64,000 nt of DNA from Alistipes montrealensis. Lineage in GTDB: Bacteria > Bacteroidota > Bacteroidia > Bacteroidales > Rikenellaceae. Positions 44,793 to 53,428 of this stretch are shown piece by piece; position 1 is the first letter of the stretch; each line of letters opens with the position of its first letter. Under the pieces are notes generated by a model. It made no database searches, had not been told where the DNA came from, and saw only the letters and a list, made by a program, of their open reading frames with translations. Position numbers and translations under genes: made by a program. Location of the stretch: the NCBI RefSeq assembly GCF_018362775.1, contig NZ_JAGYXY010000004.1, positions 44,246-108,245 of the forward strand, written 5' to 3'.

Positions 44793-45398
44793 ATGTTTAC
44801 CGAAAACGCGAACCGTATTTTCAACCAGTCTATCGAAGAGTATCATCGCTGGGATGATGTGGATCATCCGATCGACAACCCGTATGCACCGGGTTCGATC
44901 GATCATCTGCTCTACCACAAGAACTGGATAGATACGGTACAGTGGCACTTGGAGGACATTATCCGCGATCCGGCCATCGACCCCGCGGAGGCGCTGAAGA
45001 TCAAACGCCGCATCGACAAGTCGAACCAGGACCGTACGGACATGGTGGAATACGTGGATTCCTACCTGTTGGACAAATACAAGGACGTGAAGCCTGTGGA
45101 GGGCGCACGGCTCAACACCGAAACCCCGGCCTGGGCCATCGACCGCCTGTCGATCCTCGCGCTGAAAATCTACCACATGGCGCGCGAGGCGGAGCGTACG
45201 GACGTGGACGAGGCGCACCGCGCAGCCTGCCGCAAGAAACTGGACGTGCTGCTTGCGCAGCAGGTCGACCTTTCGGGGGCCATCGAAGAACTGATCGAGG
45301 ATATCGAAGCGGGACGCAAGTACATGAAGACGTATAAACAGATGAAGATGTACAACGACCCTGCGCTGAATCCGGTGCTCTATGGTCAGAAAAAATAG
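44793..45398 (+). CDS. DUF4254 domain-containing protein
   Basis: 201 residues, soluble, largely helical and charged. The start (NRIFNQSIEEYHRWDDVDHPIDNPY) and the later SNQDRTDMVEYVDSYL and AIDRLSILALKIYHM segments fit DUF4254, a family found in Bacteroidota next to glycosyltransferase family 9 genes. The neighbour here is exactly such a gene, overlapping by 17 bp. Function unknown; a role in LPS or lipid-A-core assembly is inferred from context. Confidence 0.85.
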   Translation: MFTENANRIFNQSIEEYHRWDDVDHPIDNPYAPGSIDHLLYHKNWIDTVQWHLEDIIRDPAIDPAEALKIKRRIDKSNQDRTDMVEYVDSYLLDKYKDVKPVEGARLNTETPAWAIDRLSILALKIYHMAREAERTDVDEAHRAACRKKLDVLLAQQVDLSGAIEELIEDIEAGRKYMKTYKQMKMYNDPALNPVLYGQKK

Positions 45399-46509
45399 AG
45401 GTGTAACGACGAATGGCAGGACGGACAACGACCGGGCGGGCGGCGCAGCGAGCGGCGTAACAGTCCGGCCGGATGTGCTTCCGCGTCATTTGCTGGTGAT
45501 CCGGACTTCGGCGATGGGCGATGTGGCGATGCTGCCGCATGCGCTCCGGGCGCTGATGGCCGCTTATCCCGGCCTGCGGGTCACGGTGGCGACGCGGGCG
45601 ATGTTCAGGCCCTTCTTCGAGGGGTTGGATGTCGGGTTTCTCGATGTCGATACCCAGGGCGTCCACCGTTCCCTCGTGGGGATGTGGCGGCTGGCCGCCC
45701 AGGCCCGGCGGCTGGGCGTAGATGCCGTGGCCGACGTGCACGACGTGCTGCGTTCGAAGACGTTCCGTTTGCTGATGCGGCTGCACGGCGTTCCCGAGGC
45801 TTCGATTTACAAGGGGCGCGCCGAAAAACGGGAGTTCATCCGCTGCGGAGGCCGCGGCATGGAGCCGCTGCGCCATACGGTGCTGCGCTACTGCGACGTT
45901 TTCCGGAAGTTGGGTTTCGTGCTGGACGATCCTGCGCCCGCCGTGCATCGGGAACGTCCCAATCCTTTCGGGGAGAAACACGGTGTGTGGGTCGGGTTCG
46001 CACCCTTCTCGGCACACCGGGGCAAGACCTATCCCGACGGGCAGAGCCGCGAACTGGTGCGGATGCTCTCGGAGCGTTACGACCGGGTTTTCATCCACGG
46101 GGGCGGAGGCGGCGAGCAGGTGTTCGCCGAAGAGATGGAACGCGCATATCCCAACGTTACGGCCTTGTACGGCAAAGTCCGTTTTGCCGGGGAGATGGAC
46201 CTCATCGCCAACCTGGATTGCGTGGTCTCGATGGATTCGCTGGTCATGCATCTGGCATCGCTCGTGGCGACGCCCGTGGTGTCGGTATGGGGCGCGACGC
46301 ACCCCGGACTGGGATTCCTCGGCTACGGGGTGTCGCAGGAGGGGATTTTGCAGGCCGACATGGCTTGCCGGCCCTGTTCGGTTTTCGGCAACAAGCCCTG
46401 CCGTTATGGGGACTATCGCTGCCTGAAGGCCGTGACCCCGGAAATGGTCGCCGAACGGGTGGCGAAGATTGTGGCAACTGTCCGGACTGTTCCGGAAACA
46501 GATAAATAA
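45382..46509 (+). CDS. Glycosyltransferase family 9 (ADP-heptose:LPS heptosyltransferase-like)
   Basis: 375 residues. After a variable 35-residue start comes the GT9 motif LLVIRTSAMGDVAMLPHAL, then the C-terminal nucleotide-sugar part with FAPFSAHRGKTYP and MDSLVMHLASLVATPVVSVWGATHP (family DSGxxHLA). Transfers a heptose or other sugar to the LPS core at the inner membrane. The start overlaps the DUF4254 gene, so true initiation could be a few codons later (MGDV is too late). A CPVC-like pair near the end (MACRPCSVFGNKPCR) is seen in many Bacteroidota members. Confidence 0.9.
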   Translation: MVRKNRGVTTNGRTDNDRAGGAASGVTVRPDVLPRHLLVIRTSAMGDVAMLPHALRALMAAYPGLRVTVATRAMFRPFFEGLDVGFLDVDTQGVHRSLVGMWRLAAQARRLGVDAVADVHDVLRSKTFRLLMRLHGVPEASIYKGRAEKREFIRCGGRGMEPLRHTVLRYCDVFRKLGFVLDDPAPAVHRERPNPFGEKHGVWVGFAPFSAHRGKTYPDGQSRELVRMLSERYDRVFIHGGGGGEQVFAEEMERAYPNVTALYGKVRFAGEMDLIANLDCVVSMDSLVMHLASLVATPVVSVWGATHPGLGFLGYGVSQEGILQADMACRPCSVFGNKPCRYGDYRCLKAVTPEMVAERVAKIVATVRTVPETDK

Positions 46510-46528
46510 ACTAAAACGTAACCAGGTT

Positions 46529-46669
46529 CCGGGACGATTTCCCGGAGCGATACCGGACGGGAAACGGGGCTGAGAATCAGTTCCCGGTTTCTGTTTTGGA
46601 TTTGATTCCTCTTATTTTGGCTCCCCGGTTCCGGGGCATCGTATTTCATTTTCGTGAAATCGTATTTTT
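46529..46669 (+). promoter_or_regulatory. Structured leader before the accessory glycan locus
   Basis: The 216-bp gap between the glycosyltransferase and the BACON-DUF4886 gene contains three hairpins: CCGGGA/TCCCGG (46529-46545), CCCCGG/CCGGGG (46623-46636) and ATTTCA/TGAAAT followed by a T6 tract (46643-46669). The last looks like a terminator. A 9-bp inverted repeat ACGTAACCA/TGGTTACGT (46516-46524 and 46670-46678) brackets the region. No exact TAnnTTTG promoter was found here. Confidence 0.45.
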
Positions 46670-46725
46670 TGGTTACGTACAGGGCTTGTCCCATTCGTAC
46701 TTATTATAACCGACCTGATGAACTT

Positions 46726-48393
46726 ATGAAGAAACTTTATCGCTATCTCCTGATTTTAGCCGCGTTTGCGGCAGCCGGCGGCTGTTCGTCCGATAAGGAA
46801 GAGACCGGAAATCCCGATGTTCGATTTTATGCAACGCCGGCTTCGCTGAACTTCGAAGCCGGAAAAAACGCATTGCAACTGAATATCTCGACGACGGCGC
46901 ATTGGAAAATAACGTGTGACGACACGTGGCTGAGCGCCGCCCCGTCGGAAGGCACGGGCTCGGCGAAGGTCGAAATTACGGCACAGGCGAATCCGCTGAC
47001 CCAGCCGCGCACGTCGTCGCTGATGATCGCATACGGCGGCGCGGAGCCGGCGGTGATTCCCGTTTCCCAGAAAGTGGACGGGGAGGAGCAGGTCGACCTG
47101 TTTGGCTCGACCGGGGAGATGAAAACTTTCCTGAAAGCGCGTGTCGACGCCTGTAATTATGCCGAGTCGGTGACGACGACTGCCGGAGGCATGCTGAAAT
47201 TCGGGTTCAAGGGCGCTGCGACGCGCGGCGTAAAGAAAGAGTCGATTCCCGTCTTTGCGGTAAATAATAACGGTTACTGGGCTGCGGACGGCGCCGCGAC
47301 ATCGGTGAAGGCCGATGCGGAGGCTCTGCGGGGCGGGGCGTCGCCTGAGGTGACCATGACCCCGGGCGGCAAGATCGCCCTGGACGGAGCCGATACGGGT
47401 ATTGCCGCTCCTGCGGGCGGGACCGTCGACCTGCGCTGTGTGCTCAATACGGGGAAATACATCTGTTTCGTCTTTGCCGACGGCGAGGTTATCCGGATCG
47501 GCAGCGAGCTCGACGGAACCTTCAATCCGCCGCTTCCCGTGGGAGGCAAATCACTCAAGATACTTTTTATCGGCAACAGCTTTACGGTCGACGCCACGGA
47601 GCACCTGCCGGGAATGCTCGAAAGCGCCGGGATTACCCATATCCGGATGGTGAGGGCCTACCACGGCGGTTACAAGCTGCCCGAATTTTTCGAGAATTAC
47701 GCTGCGCCGGACATCTGCACCTATTATTACTGCGAGCCGGGCGCGACGAAGTGGACCAACGACGGAACGCTGAACCGGTCGCTCAAGAGCATTGTCGAAT
47801 CGGATACGTGGGACATCGTGACGTTGCAGGAGCACACCGGTTCGTACTATGCGTGGGAGTGGGACGAGACCGAGCGGGGCGCGATATCGGGACTTTGCGA
47901 CTACATCCAGCAGGCACAGCCCCTCGACCGGCCCACGATCGGTTACATCATGGCACAGGCGTACGGAGCTTCGTCTGATTATTATCCGAAGTATTTCCCC
48001 AATCAGCAGGCGATGTTCGGGGCGATCGTGGCGCAGGTGCGGAAGATCACCGCGCAGACGTGCATCGACATTGTGGTCCCCTCGGGAACGTCGTTGCAGA
48101 ACCTGCGGACCTCGTCGCTGAACAAGGACAACGGGATGGATCTCACGCGCGACTCCTACCACATGGATTACGGAATCAGCCGTTATGCTGCGGCAGCGAC
48201 GGTGTTCCGGACGCTCGTCACACCCTGTACGGGTGTCAGCGTCGAAGGAAACGGTTACCGCTATTCGGCCGGCAGCACTTCGCCGACCGGCTATTCGACA
48301 CCGGTTACCGATGCCAACGCCCCGGTGGCGATCCGGGCGGGGCTGGAAGCCTGCCGGGAGCCGTATGCGGTTACGGATATGAGTAAATTCTGA
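46726..48393 (+). CDS. BACON/DUF4886 lipoprotein (SGNH-hydrolase-like)
   Basis: 555 residues. Lipoprotein signal with lipobox AGGCSS. Residues about 35-125 are a BACON domain (STTAHWKITCDDTWLSAAPS, then ITAQANPLTQPRTSSL), a carbohydrate- or mucin-associated fold of Bacteroidota. From about 280 a DUF4886 domain starts with LKILFIGNSFT, the block-I Ser of an SGNH hydrolase; the later DSYHMDYGISRYAAA carries a His in the position expected for block V. Probably a surface esterase or deacylase; the reaction is inferred. Its TGA stop overlaps the ATG of the sigma factor gene, so this enzyme and the regulator are made together. Confidence 0.85.
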   Translation: MKKLYRYLLILAAFAAAGGCSSDKEETGNPDVRFYATPASLNFEAGKNALQLNISTTAHWKITCDDTWLSAAPSEGTGSAKVEITAQANPLTQPRTSSLMIAYGGAEPAVIPVSQKVDGEEQVDLFGSTGEMKTFLKARVDACNYAESVTTTAGGMLKFGFKGAATRGVKKESIPVFAVNNNGYWAADGAATSVKADAEALRGGASPEVTMTPGGKIALDGADTGIAAPAGGTVDLRCVLNTGKYICFVFADGEVIRIGSELDGTFNPPLPVGGKSLKILFIGNSFTVDATEHLPGMLESAGITHIRMVRAYHGGYKLPEFFENYAAPDICTYYYCEPGATKWTNDGTLNRSLKSIVESDTWDIVTLQEHTGSYYAWEWDETERGAISGLCDYIQQAQPLDRPTIGYIMAQAYGASSDYYPKYFPNQQAMFGAIVAQVRKITAQTCIDIVVPSGTSLQNLRTSSLNKDNGMDLTRDSYHMDYGISRYAAAATVFRTLVTPCTGVSVEGNGYRYSAGSTSPTGYSTPVTDANAPVAIRAGLEACREPYAVTDMSKF

Positions 48394-48971
48394 TGGACAT
48401 GCAGAATTGTTTACGGGATTCGGAACTCGTCGTGATGATGCAGAACGGCGACAAAGCAGCGTTCGGAGTGCTTTTCGACCGCTACTACGACCTGCTGCAT
48501 ACGTTTGCTAAACATATTATCAAGGATTCTGCCGTGGCGGAGGACATTATCCAGAACGTCTTCGTCAAGATGTGGATGCGCAAGGAGCAGGTCGACTCGA
48601 AGCTCTCGGTGCGCAACTACCTGCTGGTGGCTACGCGCAACGAGTTGTTCGACTACATGCGGCTGCGGTATAATCTGCTGCGCAGCGACATCAACGATGC
48701 GATGCTCAACGTCGCCGACACGGATACGGATGTTTACGACTATGTGGATGTCCGCGAACGGGTCGGGTTCATCGACTCGGTGATGCGCTCGATGCCGGAC
48801 AAGCGCCGCGAGATATTCGCCATGCGTTACGACCGCAACATGACCAACGCCGAGATCGCCCGGGCGCTGAATCTCTCGATCCGCACGGTCGAAAAACACG
48901 TCGACCTGGCGATCAAGCAGATTCGAAAGACAATCTCCGTCGTGATGCTGTTCTTCGTGATGTTCTCCTGA
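48393..48971 (+). CDS. ECF RNA polymerase sigma factor
   Basis: 192 residues. Region 2 lies at about 25-95 (FGVLFDRYYDLLHTFAKHI, AEDIIQNVFVKMW) and region 4 at about 130-180 (MPDKRREIFAMRYDRNMTNAEIARALNLSIRTVEKHV). It is the RpoE-like kind used in Bacteroidota PULs, and directs polymerase to the locus when released by its anti-sigma factor. A hydrophobic tail (VVMLFFVMFS) at the end is unusual but seen in this group. Followed 16 bp later by the anti-sigma gene. Confidence 0.93.
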   Translation: MDMQNCLRDSELVVMMQNGDKAAFGVLFDRYYDLLHTFAKHIIKDSAVAEDIIQNVFVKMWMRKEQVDSKLSVRNYLLVATRNELFDYMRLRYNLLRSDINDAMLNVADTDTDVYDYVDVRERVGFIDSVMRSMPDKRREIFAMRYDRNMTNAEIARALNLSIRTVEKHVDLAIKQIRKTISVVMLFFVMFS

Positions 48972-48987
48972 AAAAAGACGAAACCCT

Positions 48988-50010
48988 ATGGATACCAAGA
49001 AAAATATATCGCGTGAATTGCTGCTGAGCTACATGCAGGATAAATGTACGGAAGCCGAGGCGCAGCAGGTACGCATGTGGTTGCGGGAGCGGCTGAAAGA
49101 CCCCGGAATGGACCAGATGTTCAGCGACCTGCTGGATGCCACCGAGATCGAATACGACCCCGAGGGAAAGGAGCGCGTGCGCCGCAAACTGGATTCGATC
49201 CTTTCCGCCTGCCCCGCTCCGAATTCCCCCCCCCGCAGGAGTAGCGCCCGGTGGTGGCGGACACCCTTGCGTATAGCCGAATACGTAGCCGTCGTCGTTT
49301 CCGTAGCCCTGGCTTTTCATTACAGGCATCAGGCCGCTACCCCGCGCGAATGGGTGGAGGTCTATGCCGATATGGGCGAGCGGCGCGAGATCGTATTGCC
49401 CGACAGTTCCCACGTGTGGCTCAACGCGGGAACCAAACTCATCTATCCCAAAGAATTTAACCGGACGATCAGGCAGGTCTACCTGTCGGGCGAAATGTTC
49501 GCCGATGTCCGGCACGACGAGGACCGTCCGTTCATCGTCTCGGCCGACCGGCTGGAGGTGACGGTCCTCGGCACGCAGTTCAACTTCAAATCGTACCAGG
49601 AGGACGTGAAGTCGGAGGTGAGCCTCGTGCACGGAAAGGTGTCGGTCAGCCTCAAGGCGTCGAAAATGAACGGGAAACTCACCCTCGAGCCCGGAGATAT
49701 TCTCCGCTTCAACAAGACCAACAATCACATCGATTTTCTGAATTTCGATCCCGATTCCTACGCGAACTGGATCGACAACGACAATTTCTTCTTCGTGGAG
49801 CAGACCCTGGGCGACATCGTCGCCGACCTGCGCCGCCACTTCGCCGTCGATATCATTGTCACGGACAAGTCGCTGTGCGGGGAGACCTACTATGCGTCGT
49901 TCATCAACAACGAGTCGCTCGACGAAATCCTCGCTGCACTCAACAAGGACCTCCTGTTCTCGGTCCGCAAGGAGGCCGAGGTCTATTACATATCGCCACC
50001 CCTAAAATAA
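48988..50010 (+). CDS. FecR-type anti-sigma factor
   Basis: 340 residues. Cytoplasmic sigma-binding part (1-85), one membrane helix (about 93-110, AEYVAVVVSVALAFHY), periplasmic FecR domain (about 118-215, EIVLPDSSHVWLNAGTKL) and DUF4974 at the C-terminus (about 270-340). In the FecI/FecR scheme the periplasmic part senses the STN domain of the partner receptor; the next gene encodes just such a receptor. A run of nine C at about 49224-49235 lies in the linker. Confidence 0.93.
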   Translation: MDTKKNISRELLLSYMQDKCTEAEAQQVRMWLRERLKDPGMDQMFSDLLDATEIEYDPEGKERVRRKLDSILSACPAPNSPPRRSSARWWRTPLRIAEYVAVVVSVALAFHYRHQAATPREWVEVYADMGERREIVLPDSSHVWLNAGTKLIYPKEFNRTIRQVYLSGEMFADVRHDEDRPFIVSADRLEVTVLGTQFNFKSYQEDVKSEVSLVHGKVSVSLKASKMNGKLTLEPGDILRFNKTNNHIDFLNFDPDSYANWIDNDNFFFVEQTLGDIVADLRRHFAVDIIVTDKSLCGETYYASFINNESLDEILAALNKDLLFSVRKEAEVYYISPPLK

Positions 50011-50084
50011 CCATACCATGTAGTAAGCGAAAAACAGATGGAAACCTCAATGACCTATTTCTTTAAACTTCAAATTTCAATGTA

Positions 50085-53000
50085 ATGAATAAACTTTTAC
50101 CTTCCGTGAAAAGTTTAATCACGCTTGTCGCAGTCCTGTGCTTCATGTTCCAGGCTTCTGCGGCGCAGGCCCAGAAGGTGAGCCTGTCGGTCCGTAATGT
50201 GACCATCAAAGCGGCGATTGAACGCCTGCAAAAGGATTATGGCTATTCGTTCGTCATCAAGACGAAGGATGCCGATGTAAACAAGAAAATCACCCTGGAT
50301 GTCAAAAACGAGGAGATCGGCGTTGTTGTCGGCAAGATGTTCGCCGGACAGAACGTCGTGAGCAGCGTCGAGGGCAAGATGATCGCCATCGTATCCACGC
50401 CCGCAAAGGAGGAGCCGGCCGGCCGTGCTTCGGCCAATGCGGTCGTGAAGGGCGTGGTCAAGGACAGCGCCGGAAACCCGATCACGGGCGCTACGGTGAT
50501 TGTCGACGGCACGACGATTGGCGCTACCACTGACCTCGACGGTTCGTTCTCGGTCAAGGTGGGCGGGCGCAAGGACATTCGCCTGATCGTCTCCTACCTC
50601 GGCCTGAAGACCAGGGAAGTTGCGGTCGGCGACCCGTCTCGGTTCTATGAAGTCCGTCTCGAAAACGACAACATGGCGCTCGACGAGGTGGTCGTTGTCG
50701 GTTACGGTACGCAGCGCCGCAGCCTGGTGACCAACGCCATCAGCCAGTTCAAACCCACGGAAGAGAACATGCGCAGCGTGATGTCGCCGTCGGAACTGCT
50801 CCAGGGCCGCATCGCCGGTGTGTCGATCTCCACCAGTTCGGGTAACCTCGGTTCGGCCGAGAAGATGAGCATCCGCGGTTCGTCGTCGCTTAGCGCGAGC
50901 AACGAGCCGCTTTACGTGATCGACGGTATTCCGTTGTCGAACAACTCCGCGTCGCTCTATTCGTTCGGTGAGAGCATGAGTTCGCTGGCGACGCTCAACC
51001 TCACGGACATCGAGTCGATCGAGGTGCTGAAGGACGCCGCGTCGGCCGCCATCTACGGTTCGCGCGCCACCAACGGTGTCGTGCTGATCACCACCAAGCA
51101 GGGCCGCGAGGGCAAATCGGAGATCAAGGTAAACTACGGTTTCAGCATCACGCAGTTCGCCAACAGGAACCGCCGCGAATACGTCGACTCGAAACAGTAT
51201 GTCGAGGTTTTCAACGAAGGTGTCGACAACTACAACCGCCAGAACGGATTCACGGTCAACAACTCGGGCTATGTCAAGCACATCCAGAATCCCTACGGGA
51301 ACATGCCCGACACCGACTGGCTCGACCTGATCACCCGCCTCGGGCAGTCGCATTACCTCGACCTGTCGTTCTCGGGCGGCAACGCCAAGACCAAATACTA
51401 CCTTTCGGGAAGCTACAATTACCAGGAGGGCGTCATCAAGACGAACGACATTTCGAAGGTCAACCTCAAATCCAACATCAGCCACGAGATGTTCAAATGG
51501 CTGAAGGTAGGCGCCAACATCAGCGGCAACTACCTGCACAACAACCGTATCCCGGGCGCTGATTTGGGCTCGACGATCATCGGCCGCGCCGTACAGCAGC
51601 GTCCTTTCGACCGCCCCTACAAGCCCAACGGCGACTATTACACGGGCGGAACCGACGAGCTGCTGCTGCACAACGCCGTGCAGATTCTCGCCGAGGAGAC
51701 CTCCTATACGGACAACTACCGTTTCATCGGCTCCTTCTGGGCCGAGGCGCAGATTATCGAGGGCCTGAAGGTCAAGGCGTCGTACAACAACGACTCGGCC
51801 TACACCTACGACTACGTCTATTACAACCAGAACCACCCCTATGCCGCCGACAACGGCCGTATCCTGGACCGTAACCGGTTCGTGATGACCAATACGATCG
51901 ACCTCTACGCCAACTACGACCGCAAGCTCGGCGAGGATTTCGAATTGGGCGCCATGGTGGGCCACTCGTTCCTCAAGACGAAGAGCCGCACGTCGTATAT
52001 CGACGCGCAGAACTATCCCTCGCCCGCATTCGACGTGGCGAGCGTGGCCGCCAATATCGTCGGCGCCAGCGCCGGACTGTCGGAATATGCCATCGAGTCC
52101 TATTTTGCCCGTCTGAGCCTCGCCTACAAGGATCGTTACGTGGTCAATGCGACGATCCGTACCGACGGTTCGTCGCGGTTCGCTCCCGACAGCCGCTGGG
52201 GCTGGTTTCCCTCGGTGTCGGTCGGCTGGAATGTCTCGAACGAGCCGTTCTGGGATGCCGATAAGACCGAACTGAAAATCCGTGCCAGCTATGGCCGTAC
52301 GGGTAACCAGGACGGAATCAGCAACTACGGATGGCAGGCCCTGATCAGCGGCGGCGTCAACTACGGCGGGCAGAGCGGTATTGCCATCTCGTCGAGCGGC
52401 AACGATAAACTGACGTGGGAGACCGCCGACCAGTACAACGCCGGATTCGACCTGAGTTTCCTGGGCGGCAAGATCAACATGATCGCCGACGTTTACCTGA
52501 AGAATACGAACAACCTGCTTTATTCGAAGCCCGTGCACGCCACGACCGGCGAGACCTCGATCCTGAGCAACATCGGTTCGATGCGCAACAAGGGTGTCGA
52601 GTTTACGATCAACACCCATTTCAACCTGGGCAAGGTCGCGTGGAGTTCGTCGCTCAACATTGCGCGCAACGTCAACAAGCTGACTTCGCTGCTCGAAGAC
52701 GATATGCTGGCGATCGGTTCGAACCGTGCGCTGAAAATCGGCAAAACGGTCGGATCGTGGTATATTTTCCGCAAGGACGGCATCTACCAGTACGACGGCG
52801 AGGTTCCCCAGGCACTCTACGACAAGGGCGTACGCGCGGGCGATGTCAAGTATTGGGACCGGAACGGCGACGGCGACATCACCGACGACGACCGTATCGT
52901 TACGGGCAACCCCAACCCCAAATTCTCGGGCGGCTGGAACAATACCTTCAAGTACAAGGGCTGGGAGCTGAGCCTGTTCTTTACGTACAGCTACGGAAAC

Positions 53001-53417
53001 GACGTTTTCGCATCGTGGATGACTCCCTGCGCCAAACCGGGTTATACCCGCTCGCTGCTGAAACAGTTTGCCGACAACCGCTGGACGGGTCCCGGCACGA
53101 CGAACGAATATCCCCGTGCGATCTATTCGTACAGCGGCTGGAACTCCAAGAACGGCACGAACCTGCTGACCGACGGCTCGTTCATCCGCCTGCGTTCGCT
53201 GACGCTGGGTTACACCTTCCCGCAGCGGATGATCAACAAGATTCACCTGAAGGGACTGAGGCTCTATGCCCAGGGCGACAACCTCTTCCTCTGCTCGCGT
53301 TATCCCGGCTGGGACCCCGAGACGAGCGTGAACCTCGATCCGCGCTTCTACGGCGAGGATAACGACGGCGTTCCCCAGCCGCGTATCTTCAAGGTAGGCC
53401 TTAACATCACTTTTTAA
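50085..53417 (+). CDS. SusC-like TonB-dependent transporter with STN domain
   Basis: 1110 residues. Signal peptide (1-28, ending ASAAQA), an STN domain (about 30-108, KVSLSVRNVTIKAAIERL), a carboxypeptidase-regulatory-like domain (about 120-200), the TonB-box-like DEVVVVGYGTQRR (about 203-215), plug, and a 22-strand barrel ending in RIFKVGLNITF. The STN domain signals ligand binding to the FecR-type anti-sigma factor encoded upstream. It forms the import channel, with the SusD-like protein as lid. The 11-bp gap to the SusD gene confirms one operon. Confidence 0.95.
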   Translation: MNKLLPSVKSLITLVAVLCFMFQASAAQAQKVSLSVRNVTIKAAIERLQKDYGYSFVIKTKDADVNKKITLDVKNEEIGVVVGKMFAGQNVVSSVEGKMIAIVSTPAKEEPAGRASANAVVKGVVKDSAGNPITGATVIVDGTTIGATTDLDGSFSVKVGGRKDIRLIVSYLGLKTREVAVGDPSRFYEVRLENDNMALDEVVVVGYGTQRRSLVTNAISQFKPTEENMRSVMSPSELLQGRIAGVSISTSSGNLGSAEKMSIRGSSSLSASNEPLYVIDGIPLSNNSASLYSFGESMSSLATLNLTDIESIEVLKDAASAAIYGSRATNGVVLITTKQGREGKSEIKVNYGFSITQFANRNRREYVDSKQYVEVFNEGVDNYNRQNGFTVNNSGYVKHIQNPYGNMPDTDWLDLITRLGQSHYLDLSFSGGNAKTKYYLSGSYNYQEGVIKTNDISKVNLKSNISHEMFKWLKVGANISGNYLHNNRIPGADLGSTIIGRAVQQRPFDRPYKPNGDYYTGGTDELLLHNAVQILAEETSYTDNYRFIGSFWAEAQIIEGLKVKASYNNDSAYTYDYVYYNQNHPYAADNGRILDRNRFVMTNTIDLYANYDRKLGEDFELGAMVGHSFLKTKSRTSYIDAQNYPSPAFDVASVAANIVGASAGLSEYAIESYFARLSLAYKDRYVVNATIRTDGSSRFAPDSRWGWFPSVSVGWNVSNEPFWDADKTELKIRASYGRTGNQDGISNYGWQALISGGVNYGGQSGIAISSSGNDKLTWETADQYNAGFDLSFLGGKINMIADVYLKNTNNLLYSKPVHATTGETSILSNIGSMRNKGVEFTINTHFNLGKVAWSSSLNIARNVNKLTSLLEDDMLAIGSNRALKIGKTVGSWYIFRKDGIYQYDGEVPQALYDKGVRAGDVKYWDRNGDGDITDDDRIVTGNPNPKFSGGWNNTFKYKGWELSLFFTYSYGNDVFASWMTPCAKPGYTRSLLKQFADNRWTGPGTTNEYPRAIYSYSGWNSKNGTNLLTDGSFIRLRSLTLGYTFPQRMINKIHLKGLRLYAQGDNLFLCSRYPGWDPETSVNLDPRFYGEDNDGVPQPRIFKVGLNITF

Positions 53418-53428
53418 ATCCGACAATC

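Noticed and set aside
49220..49250. Poly-C run in the anti-sigma gene as a phase-variation tract
   Set aside because: The reading frame is intact and the tract is short and interrupted; there is no second allele to compare.
50115..53426. 1103-codon minus frame across the SusC gene
   Set aside because: Shadow of the SusC-like coding sequence; compositionally biased and without motifs.
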